Origin: Metridium senile
Lineage: Eukaryota > Cnidaria > Anthozoa > Actiniaria > Metridiidae
DNA length: 64,000 nucleotides
Direction: 5' to 3'
NCBI GenBank assembly: GCA_949775045.1
Contig: OX459097.1
Span: forward strand, 11,640,764 to 11,704,763
The translations under genes were made by a program, and so were the position numbers. Shown here piece by piece: positions 11,301-23,217 of this stretch. The notes below the pieces were generated by a model that was given only the letters and a program-made list of their open reading frames with translations, was not told the DNA's origin and made no database searches. How positions within the stretch are numbered: position 1 is the first letter of the stretch; each line of letters starts with the position of its first letter.

Positions 11301-14300
11301 TTTGTCTTTCTTTGGACTAAAAAAAATTATGTTCATAAAAGAGACTTTCCAACTAATTTTAATATTACTTAAAATGTATAAGTTAATAAATGTATTTCTT
11401 GATTTTTATAGACAATTTCACAAGTGTAGTGAGTTACGTATTTCTTCCGTATGTTAATATACGTGCTGCTAAAATCAGCGCTTCATTAGAGTTTTTCTAC
11501 TCTCAATTGGCCTTTACCTAAACGAGCAGGGGACTGGGTACTAGTTTTCTAAATTAATCTAATTACAAAATTAAGCATATCTTAGGAAAGATCACATTGA
11601 AATATACAAGGTTTCAAAGTTTGGGCACATTAGGTTAAATAGCGACAAAATGATAGCATTTTAAATGTCCAAAGAATTACAAAGAAATGTATGGTTTGGA
11701 TGGACAGTGTCCATCCAATCCATACATTTCTTTGTAAATTTTCAAGGTTTTCAAAGACTGCCTCTAACCCAGTATTCAACCAAATTTAACCAAACTTTGG
11801 AACCTTGTATATCTTGATGTGCTCTTTCCAATGATATGATTAATTTTGTAATTAGATTAATTTAGAAAACTAGTACCCAGTCCTCTGCTCGTTTAGGTAA
11901 AGGCCAATTCAGATTACAGATTTATTTTTCAGAAAAAGTAATATACAAATTAGGTAATACCTAATAGCGGAGCTCCCAGTTTAATTTTTTCTTACAACAT
12001 CAATATGTGCAAGTATATAGTTTTTGTGCACGGGTCATAAAAACTGTACGTGATGACGTAGGCGTATTTGATAGTATGTGAAAGAAATACTATTTCTTAC
12101 TGTTCAAGGTTACTCAAGAAAAAAACGAGAAATATTAATCTGGGATATATACATATATATTCGACTATAAGTCAACTATATTTATCAAGATTTTTGCTAA
12201 AGATTGTAACTTAAAGCTTGTTGACCGATATCTATATACAAACTTTTATAGCAGTAAACAAAACAACAATCTACTCTGTTGATGTTTACGGTTCAATATA
12301 AATACTATAAATATGTCAATATAAATGTTGTAAATATGTAAAGCTTGTTGACTGATATCTATATACAAATTATTATAGCAGTAAACAAAACAACAATCTA
12401 CTCTGTTGATGTTTACAGTTCAATATAAATGTTGTAAATATGTAAAGCTTGTTGACTGATATCTATATACAAATTATTATAGCAGTAAACAAAACAACAA
12501 TCTACTCTGTAGATGTTTACGGTTCAATATAAATGTTGTAAATATGTAAAGCTTGTTGACTGATATCTATATACAAATTATTATAGCAGTAAACAAAACA
12601 ACAATCTACTCTGTTGATGTTTACGGTTCAATATAAATACTATAAATATGTCAATATAAACGTTGTAAATATGTAAAGCTTGTTGACTGATATCTATATA
12701 CAAATTATTATAGCAGTAAACAAAACAACAATCTACTCTGTTGATGTTTACGGTTCAATATAAATACTATAAATATGTCAATATAAACGTTGTAAATATG
12801 TAAAGCTTGTTGACTGATATCTATATACAAATTATTATAGCAGTAAACAAAACAACAATCTACTCTGTTGATGTTTACAGTTCAATATAAATGTTGTAAA
12901 TATGTAAAGCTTGTTGACTGATATCTATATACAAATTATTATAGCAGTAAACAAAACAACAATCTACTCTGTTGATGTTTACGGTTCAATATAAATACTA
13001 TAAATATGTCAATATAAACGTTGTAAATATGTAAAGCTTGTTGACTGATATCTATATACAAATTATTATAGCAGTAAACAAAACAACAATCTACTCTGTT
13101 GATGTTTACGGTTCAATATAAATACTATAAATATGTCAATATAAACGTTGTAAATATGTAAAGCTTGTTGACTGATATCTATATACAAATTATTATAGCA
13201 GTAAACAAAACAACAATCTACTCTGTTGATGTTTACAGTTCAATATAAATGTTGTAAATATGTAAAGCTTGTTGACTGATATCTATATACAAATTATTAT
13301 AGCAGTAAACAAAATAACAATCTACTCTGTTGATGTTTACAGTTCAATATAAAATGTTGTAAATATGTAAAGCTTGTTGACTGATATCTATATACAAACT
13401 TTTATAGCAGTAAACAAAACAACAATCTATATGCCTATCATCGACACAAAGTTTTTTCATCAAAAAAGGATTTTAAAAACAAGTTTATAGATAAACTATC
13501 AATGGATATTACTTTTCTGTAAGTAGAAAATTGTAGTAAATGTAACTATGCTGTAATGGCCATGGAGTTGTTGTCGTTTTAATTTTATGCGTTTTTTTCA
13601 GTCTTTTCAAATCAAGGTGACAAGTTCTATTTTTGGCGCGTTTCAGCAATGCCAAGGCACCTTTTTGCTTCAAAAGCAAGACAAAACGCTGAGAAAAATC
13701 AAGATTTTGAGCTTCAAATTGACAAAAACATTATTTGAACTAGACCTTAATAGAATGGTAACTATGTATTAAAAGGAAAAAAGGAAATTTTAAAGCATTT
13801 CTTTGTAAAAAAAACAACATTTTTATCGTATTAGATTTACTAAAAAGTAGTCATGGCAAATCTTCAAAACAAAACAAAAAATTATTTTCAAGTGGAATTA
13901 AAAGCCTCAAGAATAAGTTCTACCAACACAAGATCGATTTGAAAAGACAAGGATTTTAAAACAAGGTATTTTATTATGAAAAACTTTGTGTAAAACATCA
14001 TTTTCGACTTTGAAGTAAAAACTACTAAATAAAGCTCGTTTAGTAAGCATAAAATAGTCAATATTGCTAAATAAACAGAAGTTATTCAACCAATTTAAAT
14101 TGTGTTTGTATTTCAATTTATCTTTGATGTTTTCTGTTTATGAGGTTTAAAAAGTACATAAATAAACACCTTTCAATCGACCAAAGTACAATTTACACAT
14201 GCACAAACATCGTTTCGTGTACGGTTTTTATCTCAAAAAGTAAATAAAATGGAGATAAACCTTTTCTCTTTTCTTTCTATAATAAAACAGAGAACGGATT

Positions 14301-17300
14301 TTTCCTTTTTGAGGCTTAATTATTGCAAGTTTTGAGGTGGTTTTTTTTTTCACGCTCGGTATATCAAATTAAGACAGTTTTTTTTTTCTCTCAAAAACTT
14401 GAAACAAATAATAATCTTGAACTTACTTTATCGGTGATTATTTTCCTGAGGTTTTCTTCTCTTCAATGACATTGATCATATTTTGACGAATAAATGTATG
14501 TACTTGAATTTTGATGGTTTAAACATTCTTCATAGTTCAACTGCCAAGCTTGAAAATCCTTCAATAAACTGTGCCGAGGGAAGATTTGAAGACAGTTTTC
14601 ATAACAAACAAGGTCGCTTCTTTATCAATTTTTTTTGAATTGCTGTAGTCTTTTAATATTCTTCCACGAAGGTATCCACAAATAGGTTTTCTTGATCTTT
14701 TGGAATCAGTCTTTTCTGCTTTTCTTTAGTATAATTTCTTCGTTTTTGTATCCTTCGAGTTTATGTTCTTTAGTGAGTGTGAGTGAACGGTAGAGCCCCG
14801 ACGGGGAGTGATGGTTATAAAATATTTATATACATATATAATAACAAATGAAAGCATATGAATGTTCTTAGTCATTCTATTTTTTTAAGTTCTATGTATA
14901 AGTTAAATATTTTGTTGTTTTACAGCACTTGATGATACTTGTGATCTATCAGCAGTTCTTGGAATTCTTTGCTCTGCAAGTGTTTTCACCCCTGCTGTTC
15001 ATAAGTTGGCAAAGGACGTCAGACAAAAAATAAGAAATGAATGGGGGCACTGCAACTTTTCTAACTGGAGTGAGATTGAGTTTGGTAGAAGCTTCCAGTT
15101 GATGGATTCATTCCTTCGAGCTCTTTCCTTGACTCCTGCTGAAGAAAAAAGATTGACTGATGAGCTTGGGGACTGGGAAACGAAAGGTATGTAGACATTT
15201 GCATGATAGCAAAACAACCAGAAGTCATGGTTTAAATTACAGTAATACTTTTCCATAACTAATACCAGTGATTGATTATCAGTATCAGTTTTATTCCACT
15301 ATTAAACGATTAGTTACTCAGTGGGGACATATTACTACAGAGAAACAAAATTCTGTTGTAGTAGTCCATTGAAGGCTTTTCTGTCTTGCGTAGATCTTTT
15401 AGCTTGGTCTTTATTAACATTTAGCAGTTTCTCTATTTTGATCCAAGGATCTCTAACAAATTTGGCTGATGGGTTTATGAATAGTAATTGTTTCGTCAAG
15501 TGCGAGTTCGTTCTTCTGTACACGTGTGCGATATACTTCAAATATCTTATGTATATAAAATCTCGTATTGATGAGGTTCCAACAATTCTCTCCAGATCTA
15601 TGTTTCTGTATTTAAGTGCATACGTTTCTTCTCCTTCACTGTTCGTTTTTCGTTCCCATCCATTCCTTACCATTCTTCTCAGGAAACCATACCAACACGA
15701 TTCTAACTTTTTCATTTCATTTTCTTTCGGTAGCTGAGCCTCAGTACAGTGAGTAAGTCTTGATCTAATACAGGATTCAAGCAATTTTTTACGGGTTTTC
15801 ATTGACACTTTGTGATCAGTTAATACGTTCTTTAGTTCATGAAATTTCCCATTTGCACTAAGCATTCTATTATCCACAAACGATTCCTTCATGTAAAACT
15901 TCATAAAACATATGACCAAGGTACTTAAATTCTTTCACATTTACAATTTCATTCCTAGCAATTTTCAGAATACTCCTTTCATTCATAAGTTCTGTATCGT
16001 TAAATACTTGTGTCTTTGTTTTCTTAAAACTTATTTCCAGACCATACCTTAAACATGTCTTGTAAATGATTTCTAGGATTTCCTGTAGTACATTGCAAAT
16101 TGAGATCTTTAGATAGAACTACAGCATGATCAGCATATAGAAGCCATTTAATTATTTCAGTTCCATTCAAACGTCCGGTGCTACGTTGGTGGCATGCATT
16201 TGCTATTGTATATTTACATGGTGTTCCCCAACCATCTGGGTAACGTTGATCAATTTCACGAGCAGCTATCTTTAGTACCCAATCAAAGAACCAATTGAAC
16301 ACGGGAGGACTTTCCACACCACCTTGTCTAGTTCCTGCTTCAATAGGAAAGTCAGTTTTGTCTCCACATATTTTACCACGTGTTCCATCGTACAGTAACC
16401 ACAGAATATCAATTAACTTCTTACAACCAGTTCTAGCTACCAGGACTTCATACAAAATGTGTCTAGGAACTTTATCAAATGCAGCTGTTAAATCAATGTA
16501 TAGTGCGACTATACGACCATGTGTATTTCTCAATACCTGACTAAGCATAAATACTCCGTCAGTTGTAGATCTGTCACTTCTGAAACCAAACTGTGCTTTT
16601 GAAATATTTCCCTCGTAACTTTCCTTCAGTCGCGTGACAACTATCTTTGACAGAATTTTAGAGATATTAGAACCAACTGACACTGCACGGTAGTTTCCAG
16701 CTTGTTGTTTACTTCCTTTCTTATGCAGACAGGAGATCGACAGTTTCAACCAATCAGCTGGAATCTTCATTGAAAACCAGATGCTTTGAAGTAGAAGCCA
16801 GATGGCAGTGATTAGATGTTGAGAGTAAGCTCCATACTTCAATGCTTCAGTTGGTACTCTGTCAGTGCCATAACTTTTGCCGTTGTTAAAACTCTTAAGT
16901 GCAAATTGAATTTCCTCTTTGCCAGGTGGATCCGAGTTAATCACAGGTTTGTGATCATCAAATAATTCAGGATAGCGTTCAGGATGCACAAGCTCATCGG
17001 GCATTTCGATGTCATCTCTCTTCTTAAAATGTCTTTCAAAGTGACTTGTCAGAGTGGAAGGTTTTATTTCCAGACCTTTGCGTGTGTTTGATATCATGCA
17101 ATAACGTTTTGCAAGAGCAAACTCACGCTCAACTTTCCGTGCATTACTCGCATCATTCAGTTCGTTCGCCTTTTTTTCATAAAATTCATTCTTAAGCTTT
17201 AACTTCAGCTTCTTAATCTTGTCACGTTGTTCTTTAGAGTTATCAGAAGTTTCAATGAGGTGAAGAAGTTCACTGGATTCCCAAGGTCTTTTAAATTCTT

Positions 17301-20300
17301 TCTCGTTTTGCACCATAGGGACCTCACTGTTTGGGTGACCAAAGATAAAATCCAAGATGTGCTAAGACGACAAGTTGAGAATTTTGGATTTTGAGATACC
17401 CTTATATGAACCAAGATTTTCATTAGCCTGGTCATTTTTGAGACTCCTTGCTGCTTAAAATCGAGCAAAAAGCGCCATGTTGCAATGGCCAAAAAAAAAC
17501 ATTTATATTTGTTATGTAATGCTGTGCATATATAGCGCATTTCGCAAACGTCTCAATGCACTTGACAAATACTATCATGTATACGGACAGCTATTTAATC
17601 ATGAGGAGTTGGTAGTTAGTATGTATTAGTACGAGCACAAGTAATTGTAATTGTATTATAATGTCAATTTTGTATTCTTACTAAGTAATAATTTGTTCTT
17701 ATTATAGGAATGCAACTCTGTCTTGGGACCATTGTTGATTCAGACCTTGTAAAGTTGATCGAACACGAAGTATCAGCGTTATCAAGACAAGTTGACTTGC
17801 TTGAAGTAAACCAGCAAGATGAAGCTCAGAGAGTTGCCAATGCCTTGAAATCAGTAACGGATTCTATCGATGAATTCAAGGAAAGCATAAACAAAGCCAT
17901 TAAATCGCTTGAGTCTTCTCATGAAAATCTTAACCAAAGAGTCAACGAAATAAGTGAAAATACCTCTGAAATTTCCAAAGACGTGCAAACTTTGCAAGTG
18001 GGCCAACAGCAGCTGAGAGATGATGTTTCAAGTACCAAAGAAGAACTTACAAAAAGGGTTGATCAAGTAGAAGAAAACCTTGGTAAACGTGTTGAAGTTC
18101 TAGAGAGGGCCATAGAAAACAAGAGTACTATGACAATTAGCGATACCTTCCAGGCACCTAATCGAGTCCCTTCTTTTTACGGACGTACCAAAGAGCTGGA
18201 GAGTCTTGAGCTGCCACTTAAGGCTGAAAGAAGTTCATGCATCATGTCATCTATATCTGGCCTAGGGGGAATTGGAAAGACATCTCTTGCCATTGAACAC
18301 GTTTGGAAAACCAAAGAATGCTACAAGGGTGGTGTTTTCTGGCTGTCTGGTGAAAGTGTCAGCCATTTTCAAAATTCCATAAGTGAAATGGCCAGGCAGG
18401 TAGGAACCTTTGACGAAGATTTCAACCAGATGTTGTCAAAAACTTTGCATTGGCTTCAGGTCCGAAAAGAATTTTGGTGCATTGTTGTTGATAATCTTGA
18501 TGAATTTGGCCTGAAAGATTCCACTGAAATGATGAAATTGTTGTGTGGCCGTTGGAAGAGAAGCACTGCAGGTCATATCATTGTCACTACAAGGCGAGAG
18601 ATAAAACAGATACAAGAAGATATCCCTGATCTTTCAAGTGAGAATTGCATTGAATTGAGCAGTCTTTCAGAGCAAGAAAGTGTGCAGTTTCTTAAAATAA
18701 GAACTGGAAAACCTCTGGATAGTGATAGTGACAAAACACTGCAGGAGATATCGGAAGAACTTGGTTATCTCCCATTGGCTCTCGATCAAGCGGCAGCCTA
18801 TATCAAATGCACTGAGATTAAGTTCTCGCAGTATTTAGAACAGTACAAGAAACAAAAACTCAATACACTCAAAAGATACAAGGCTCACTATCCAGCACAA
18901 GACACTTCCAAGGAACGAATTGCAGTTCACACAACTTGGCAGTTGAATTTTGACTATGTGATTCGTCAGTCTGAAGATTATGGTATTGGAAAAGCAGCAT
19001 CCTTAGTCATGGAGGTGTCTGCTTTTTTGTCTGCCGATGATATTCCATTGGAGATAATTAACGAAGGCTTGCCACAAGTAGAACATGAAGACCTACACGA
19101 TTGTCTGTCATCTCCAGTGGGTGTGAGTGACATAATTAGTATCTTAACACAATTTTCACTGTTCCAGAAATTTACTGACAAGTCCTTGAGTGTCCACCGA
19201 CTTGTTCAAGAAGTTATCAGAAGCAAAATCTCTAAGGATCGTCGCATGAATGTCCTTCAGTGTGCTAGTAGAATGCTTCATCGTGCGTTTGCCAATACAA
19301 ATTCACCTGAGAACATCTGCAAGGGCTTTCAGGGCGATTCTGTATTTATTGAAGAAAATCCTCCATCATTGTACCTCTGGGGTAAGCTTGGAGCACATGC
19401 AGATGTTTTGCAAAGTCATTTGATCGATGTTTGCAAGAATGACGATTCGCTCCGTCGAAACTTGATTTACACGGAAGAAACAGCTTTCCTTCTGAATGAA
19501 GCCTCATTGTATCTGAGTGTTTGTCGACAGAAAGTGAAAGCACAAGATTTACAAGAAACAAAGTTGAAAATTCTAACTATGCTGGAAATATCTGAAGAAA
19601 AACTATCCCAACTTCAATATTTTGATATCCCACTCAAAAATGTTGAATTCAAGCTAATATCTCACTGTATGGGCCACCAAGAGCAGTTGCAATCGCCAAA
19701 AAGCAGTGTCCAAGAAATTGAAGAAAGCATAAAAAGAGCAGATGAATGGAGGGAAAAAGGGAATTCAGCGTATCAATGCCAAGAGTATCAACAGGCTATC
19801 GACTGCTACAGCGTTGCATTGAAGTGGTCTGGTAATGATTGTCGGTCGCTGTGTAATCGAGCTTTGTGTTATTTAAAAAAGAGTGAAGCTGAGAAAGCCC
19901 TTGAAGATTGTGAGAGTTGTCTAAAGATAGAGAAGCACAATAGGAAGGCCTTGATACGTAAAGCATGGGCTTTATATGAGATGTCTAAAGAACAAAAACA
20001 CTTTTGTGGAAGGGCAATAGCAACGGCTGCTCTTGCTGCATATGTTGACCCAATAGCTGCAAATGAAGGACTGTTCAAAACAATGTTTCCAAATCTGTCC
20101 TACATAGAAATCTTCAACTCTGCCCAACTTGTTGCCCACTTTCTTTATCTGCAGCCAGACACAACCTTCCTCATTCACGAAGGGCACTATGATTTACAGG
20201 GCGCGATTCTGGACAAAAATGTCCAGTTCGTTAAGATTGATGGTCATGTCACTTTGAAATTTGGAGAAAGTGTTCAATTGTTTCAATCACACCTTTATGC

Positions 20301-21822
20301 TGAAGGCATATGCTTCCCAAAGGGAGGTGAGACTATATATTGCCAGTTGGGTGGCTCGATCACAATGCTCAAATGCCAAATATCAAGTGGTGCAAGAAGT
20401 TGTGAAGATTTTCCAGAATGTAACGGTGGGGATGGCTGCATAGCTGCATTGTGTCCTGGCCGTGAAACCTGTGATCGCACTGGAAAGTTCGGACAGCACA
20501 CAGGAGAACACTCAATTCCAGGAGAACAAGGACCTTCAGGAGTTACAGGTTTTCCAGCAATTGCGATAACAGGCGGCGGTTCTGGTTATTTTGAAAATTG
20601 TGAGATTGCAGAATGTGGAGGTGGAGGAATACTTTGCGATGCCAAGGGCTCCAAATTGTACGTAAAGTCTTGCAAAGTTCATAACAATCACCAAGCTGGA
20701 CTAGAAGCAAGAGAGGGGGGTCGAATGGAAGCTATTGACAATGATATCTATTCCAATGGATTTCATGGAATATTGATAGGCCCTGGCGCAGCTTCTTGCG
20801 ACATTTTTCAAAACAGAATATACGAAAACAGTCAGGAAGGTATATTTGTGATAATGTCATTGGACGCAAAGGTTAACATACGTAAAAATCGTATCTACCA
20901 CAATCTATCGTTCGGAATTTCATTAGACAGATGCGTAGTGCAAATAAACCAAAATGACATTTTCGACAACGGATTCTACGGAATTCACGCAAAGAATTTA
21001 ACAACGGCTGCCATAGAAAACAATGACATTTACAGTAATAAATGCGGTGGCATTCACATGGGAATCAACTTCTCCGGACGTGTCACTATCGCGTCTAACA
21101 CTGTCAGAGATCACAGTGGTCCATGGTTGCTCAAACCAAACATGAATGAGTCTTTTAATAGGAAACACCAAGTCCATGAGAGACATCCGAATTTGTTTTT
21201 AATAGAAGGTGAAACCCGAATCTACTCCAATCCTCCAATAGAGAAAGATAATGTCATAAAGAACTACAAAGAGGGATGTTTTCACCCACACAATAAGATG
21301 GAGCTAATTCAAAATGAGTGTGCATTCTGTCGTGACACTAACAATCTCCAAAAATGTTCTCGCTGTAACATAACCTCGTACTGCAGCTCTTCTTGCCAAA
21401 GAAACCACTGGGAAAAACACAGAAGGTTGTGTTCCACACTATCAGAAAACTATTTTGTAAAGGTGGATTTCTCTTCATTCGTTTTAGAAGATGGTACTCG
21501 GACGTTTGGGCCTCACCTTAAAGGCATTGGAAAGGGTCCAAAACCAAATCCAAAATATAAGCGAAGATTTATTGTCAAAATACAGACACAGCATCTGAAT
21601 TGCCATCCTCTCCAACTACTGACCTTATATGATCAAAGCACAAGCATTGACGGTCAAATACAAAGCCCAGAAATCTTCCACATAATTATGGAATGTGGTG
21701 TTCTTGGGAAAATGCAAGAGTTTACAAGTAAAAAGGCATTTTTTTATGCAACATTTGTGGACAGAAATCCCAAAAAACTTAAAATCGACTTGACACATCT
21801 AGCCGATTACCAAGATTGGTAA
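8291..21822 (+). CDS. Gene B: NLR-like protein, HEPN (DZIP3-type)/coiled coil/NB-ARC/TPR/beta-helix/MYND
   Basis: Exons 8291-8378, 9202-9531, 14926-15186 and 17708-21822 are all joined in phase 1 at GT-AG sites and give 1597 codons. Domains by rough residue: proline-rich N-terminus 1-29; DZIP3-like HEPN domain about 35-225, with R176-N-E-W-G-H181 fitting the R-x4-H motif; coiled coil about 240-375; NB-ARC about 390-750, with P-loop GLGGIGKTS at 411, Walker B CIVVDNLDE, HIIVTTRR, LGYLPLALDQAAAYI and an MHD-like SVHRLVQEVIR; TPRs about 900-995; parallel beta-helix repeats about 1180-1365; MYND finger about 1432-1470; and a C-terminal region of about 125 residues. NB-ARC proteins are STAND switches that oligomerise on sensing a ligand, and HEPN domains are often RNases or RNA binders. 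An immune or stress-sensing role in the cytosol is inferred. The gene lies divergent to gene A, which also ends in a MYND finger. Confidence 0.85.
8407..8820 (+). repeat. 12-bp minisatellite in gene B intron 1
   Basis: About 30 copies of GGTGTTTTGGAA (variants AAAGTG, TTTTTGAA) begin 28 bp after the exon 1 donor. As the unit is a multiple of three, long open frames arise on both strands; these are not genes. Confidence 0.95.
9202..9531 (+). CDS. Gene B exon 2 (N-terminal half of DZIP3-like HEPN region)
   Basis: Acceptor CTCCTTTCAG, donor TTAG|GTGAGT. It encodes 110 residues (SLDDNQKRWLVVGICLHKIL...) of the type found ahead of HEPN_DZIP3 domains in marine invertebrate NLR-like proteins. Confidence 0.8.
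9650..10700. repeat. Degenerate repeats in gene B intron 2
   Basis: The block TTTCGGGCGATTTGTTCA...GGTCGACTT occurs at about 9968 and 10211. Units of AAAGTCTCGGATTTTCGTGT follow at 10090-10490. Ends with T-tracts. Confidence 0.65.
10806..10951. mobile_element. Foldback element TAGAGTACAAACACTAAAAG
   Basis: Ends TAGAGTACAAACACTAAAAG and CTTTTAGTATTTGTACTCTA. A related copy is at 37631-37767. Confidence 0.75.
11506..11911. mobile_element. Foldback element AATTGGCCTTTACCTAAACG
   Basis: Near-perfect inverted arms from AATTGGCCTTTACCTAAACG to CGTTTAGGTAAAGGCCAATT, with a central hairpin TGTATGGTTTGGATGGACAG. Confidence 0.8.
12205..13430. repeat. Satellite-like tandem array, 104- and 128-bp units
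   Basis: About eleven copies of AAGCTTGTTGACTGATATCT...AACAATCTACTCTGTTGATG. Long units carry about 24 bp more (AATACTATAAATATGTCAAT). From left to right the order is roughly [10 protein letters not shown]. It lies in gene B intron 2. Confidence 0.9.
13431..14925. other. Rest of gene B intron 2
   Basis: AT-rich with T-tracts. No gene or clear repeat was found. Confidence 0.5.
14926..15186 (+). CDS. Gene B exon 3 (HEPN domain core)
   Basis: Acceptor TTGTTTTACAG, donor AAAG|GTATGT. It encodes 87 residues, including VRQKIRNEWGHCNFSNWSEI. The R-N-x-x-x-H signature, at 15033-15050, is the usual HEPN active-site pattern. A Trp and helical repeats follow, as in DZIP3-type HEPN. Confidence 0.85.
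15290..17365 (-). pseudogene. Broken non-LTR retrotransposon (LINE) reverse transcriptase
   Basis: Minus-strand segments 17355-16024 and 15919-15335 are the N- and C-terminal parts of one reverse transcriptase. Visible motifs are LYIDLTAAFDKVPR, AGTRQGG, QFGFRSDRSTTDGV and the catalytic box LLYADH, where YADD is expected. After the box the frame shifts twice (near 16055 and 15910): the segment with the usual KTKTQVFN and VKEFKYLG stretch is in another frame. No endonuclease domain remains, so the copy is truncated at its 5' end. It sits antisense inside intron 3 of gene B and is very unlikely to be active. Confidence 0.85.
17708..21822 (+). CDS. Gene B exon 4 (coiled coil, NB-ARC, TPR, beta-helix, MYND)
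   Basis: A single 4115-nt exon after a TTATTATAG acceptor, with no interruption, stopping with TAA at 21820-21822. The P-loop lies at 18259-18282, the TPRs at about 19738-19990, the beta-helix repeats (N-x-I-x-x-N-x-x-x-G-I type) at about 20570-21125 and the MYND finger at about 21323-21441. Confidence 0.95.
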
Positions 21823-22560
21823 AATGCCAACGAGAGAAAGTCAACACCATAGAACTTGAAAGGATTTTCTACCAGTTCGGTATGACACACAGACTGTATA
21901 CTAAGTTGTACGATTTGGCATTTCTTTACATAGAACTCATATATCACGACTCTTTTCATTTTGATTTGTTAGGCCTTTGTTAATTATAAACTTGTAAGTA
22001 AAAATTAAGTAACTAAATGTACCCTCCATATGAAATTAAGCATAATACTGGAATGTAAGTTTTATCCGCCTTATAAGGATTTATCATGTAGTTTTAGAAT
22101 CGCTAATAACATGTATAGTAACATTTTGGAGGACTCTTTGTCCTGCATAATTTAGAGAAAATAAAGCGAGACAATAATAATAATTTTAATTTTTTTTTGT
22201 TTAACGGACAATGAAGCTTTAGTTTATGCCATAAATAGGCAATCTTGCAAAGATAAATTGTTAATGTTCTTTGTGCATAAGCTGGTTGCCATATGTTTGA
22301 AGCTCAACAGTAGTTTTAGAAATGCTAAGAACATGTACAGAACGACATGTTAATTATAAAGTTGTAAATAAAAAAAAAGGAACTAAATGTACCCTCCATA
22401 TAAAATTAAGCAACCCAGTGCATAATACTGGAATGTAAGTTTATCCGCTGGATAAGGATTTATCATGTAGTTTTAGAATCGCTAAGAACATGTACAGTGA
22501 CATTTTTGAGGAATCTTTGTCCAGCATAATTTAGAGATAATAAATCGAGATAATGTTATT
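21823..22560 (+). other. Gene B 3' UTR with tandemly duplicated poly(A) region
   Basis: A block of about 160 bp (GGAATGTAAGTTT, a TTATCATGTAGTTTTAGAATCGCTAA core, then TTTAGAGAAAATAAA) at about 22010-22165 recurs at about 22375-22550, ending TTTAGAGATAATAAA. Each copy carries its own AATAAA, so two alternative 3' ends are likely. Confidence 0.6.
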
Positions 22561-22982
22561 TGAAATTTTTTTTTTTACTGCATGCACATCTTTTCGTACT
22601 TACCGTTGGTTTGGCATGTCTCAGGAATCCATGTTCTAGCTTCTACCAGCTTATTATACCGTGCAGTTATTTCCTTTTGCACCTATATACAACCTTTGCT
22701 TTCAAATTATCCTTCTGGGGCCAGTTGTACGAAGCCTGGATAAAGTTATCTACTGGATCAGAGTTATCCAGTGTATAGAATTTGTATAGGTTTTAAACGT
22801 TGGAGTGGGATTTATCCGATGGATAGCGCTATTCAGGCTTCGTACAACTGGCCTCTGTTGCTTATCAAACTCGCTCCCAAAATCAATATTTCTTGGCTTG
22901 CACGATTTACAAGCATTTCAGATTTCAAACCCCTGTCGATATTGTTGAGAGGTAGAAGAGGAAAGGCACAATATAATAGTCT
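22561..22982. mobile_element. Foldback element (22716-22856) and flanks
   Basis: GGCCAGTTGTACGAAGCCTG and CAGGCTTCGTACAACTGGCC are inverted ends. The inner TGGATAA/TTATCC motifs are also paired. Flanks show nothing. Confidence 0.75.
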
Positions 22983-23150
22983 TGTTCATAGTTCCCTGCG
23001 CCATCTTGAAAGGTAGCCGGGCCTCTGCATCGAAGCGGACGAACGTTTAGCTTGCAATGATAGAGACACGTGAATAATTGTCCAGCAAAGTGTTAAAAGT
23101 CTCTATTATAGCAAGCTCATTGTTCGCTTCGATGTATTTGTATTCGCATA
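22983..23150. mobile_element. Foldback element GGTAGCCGGGCC family (degenerate)
   Basis: TTGAAAGGTAGCCGGGCCTC, ATCGAAGCGGACGAACG and TTGCAATGATAGAGACACGT match the better-kept copy at 37136-37313. Confidence 0.55.
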
Positions 23151-23217
23151 TTTGGCGTTTTACAGAAAATTTACATCACTCGCGTTGATCATGATAGTAC
23201 TTTGATTTCGAGTACAA

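Noticed and set aside
17205..17540. 111-codon minus-strand frame
   Set aside because: Out-of-frame shadow of the LINE start and its flank.
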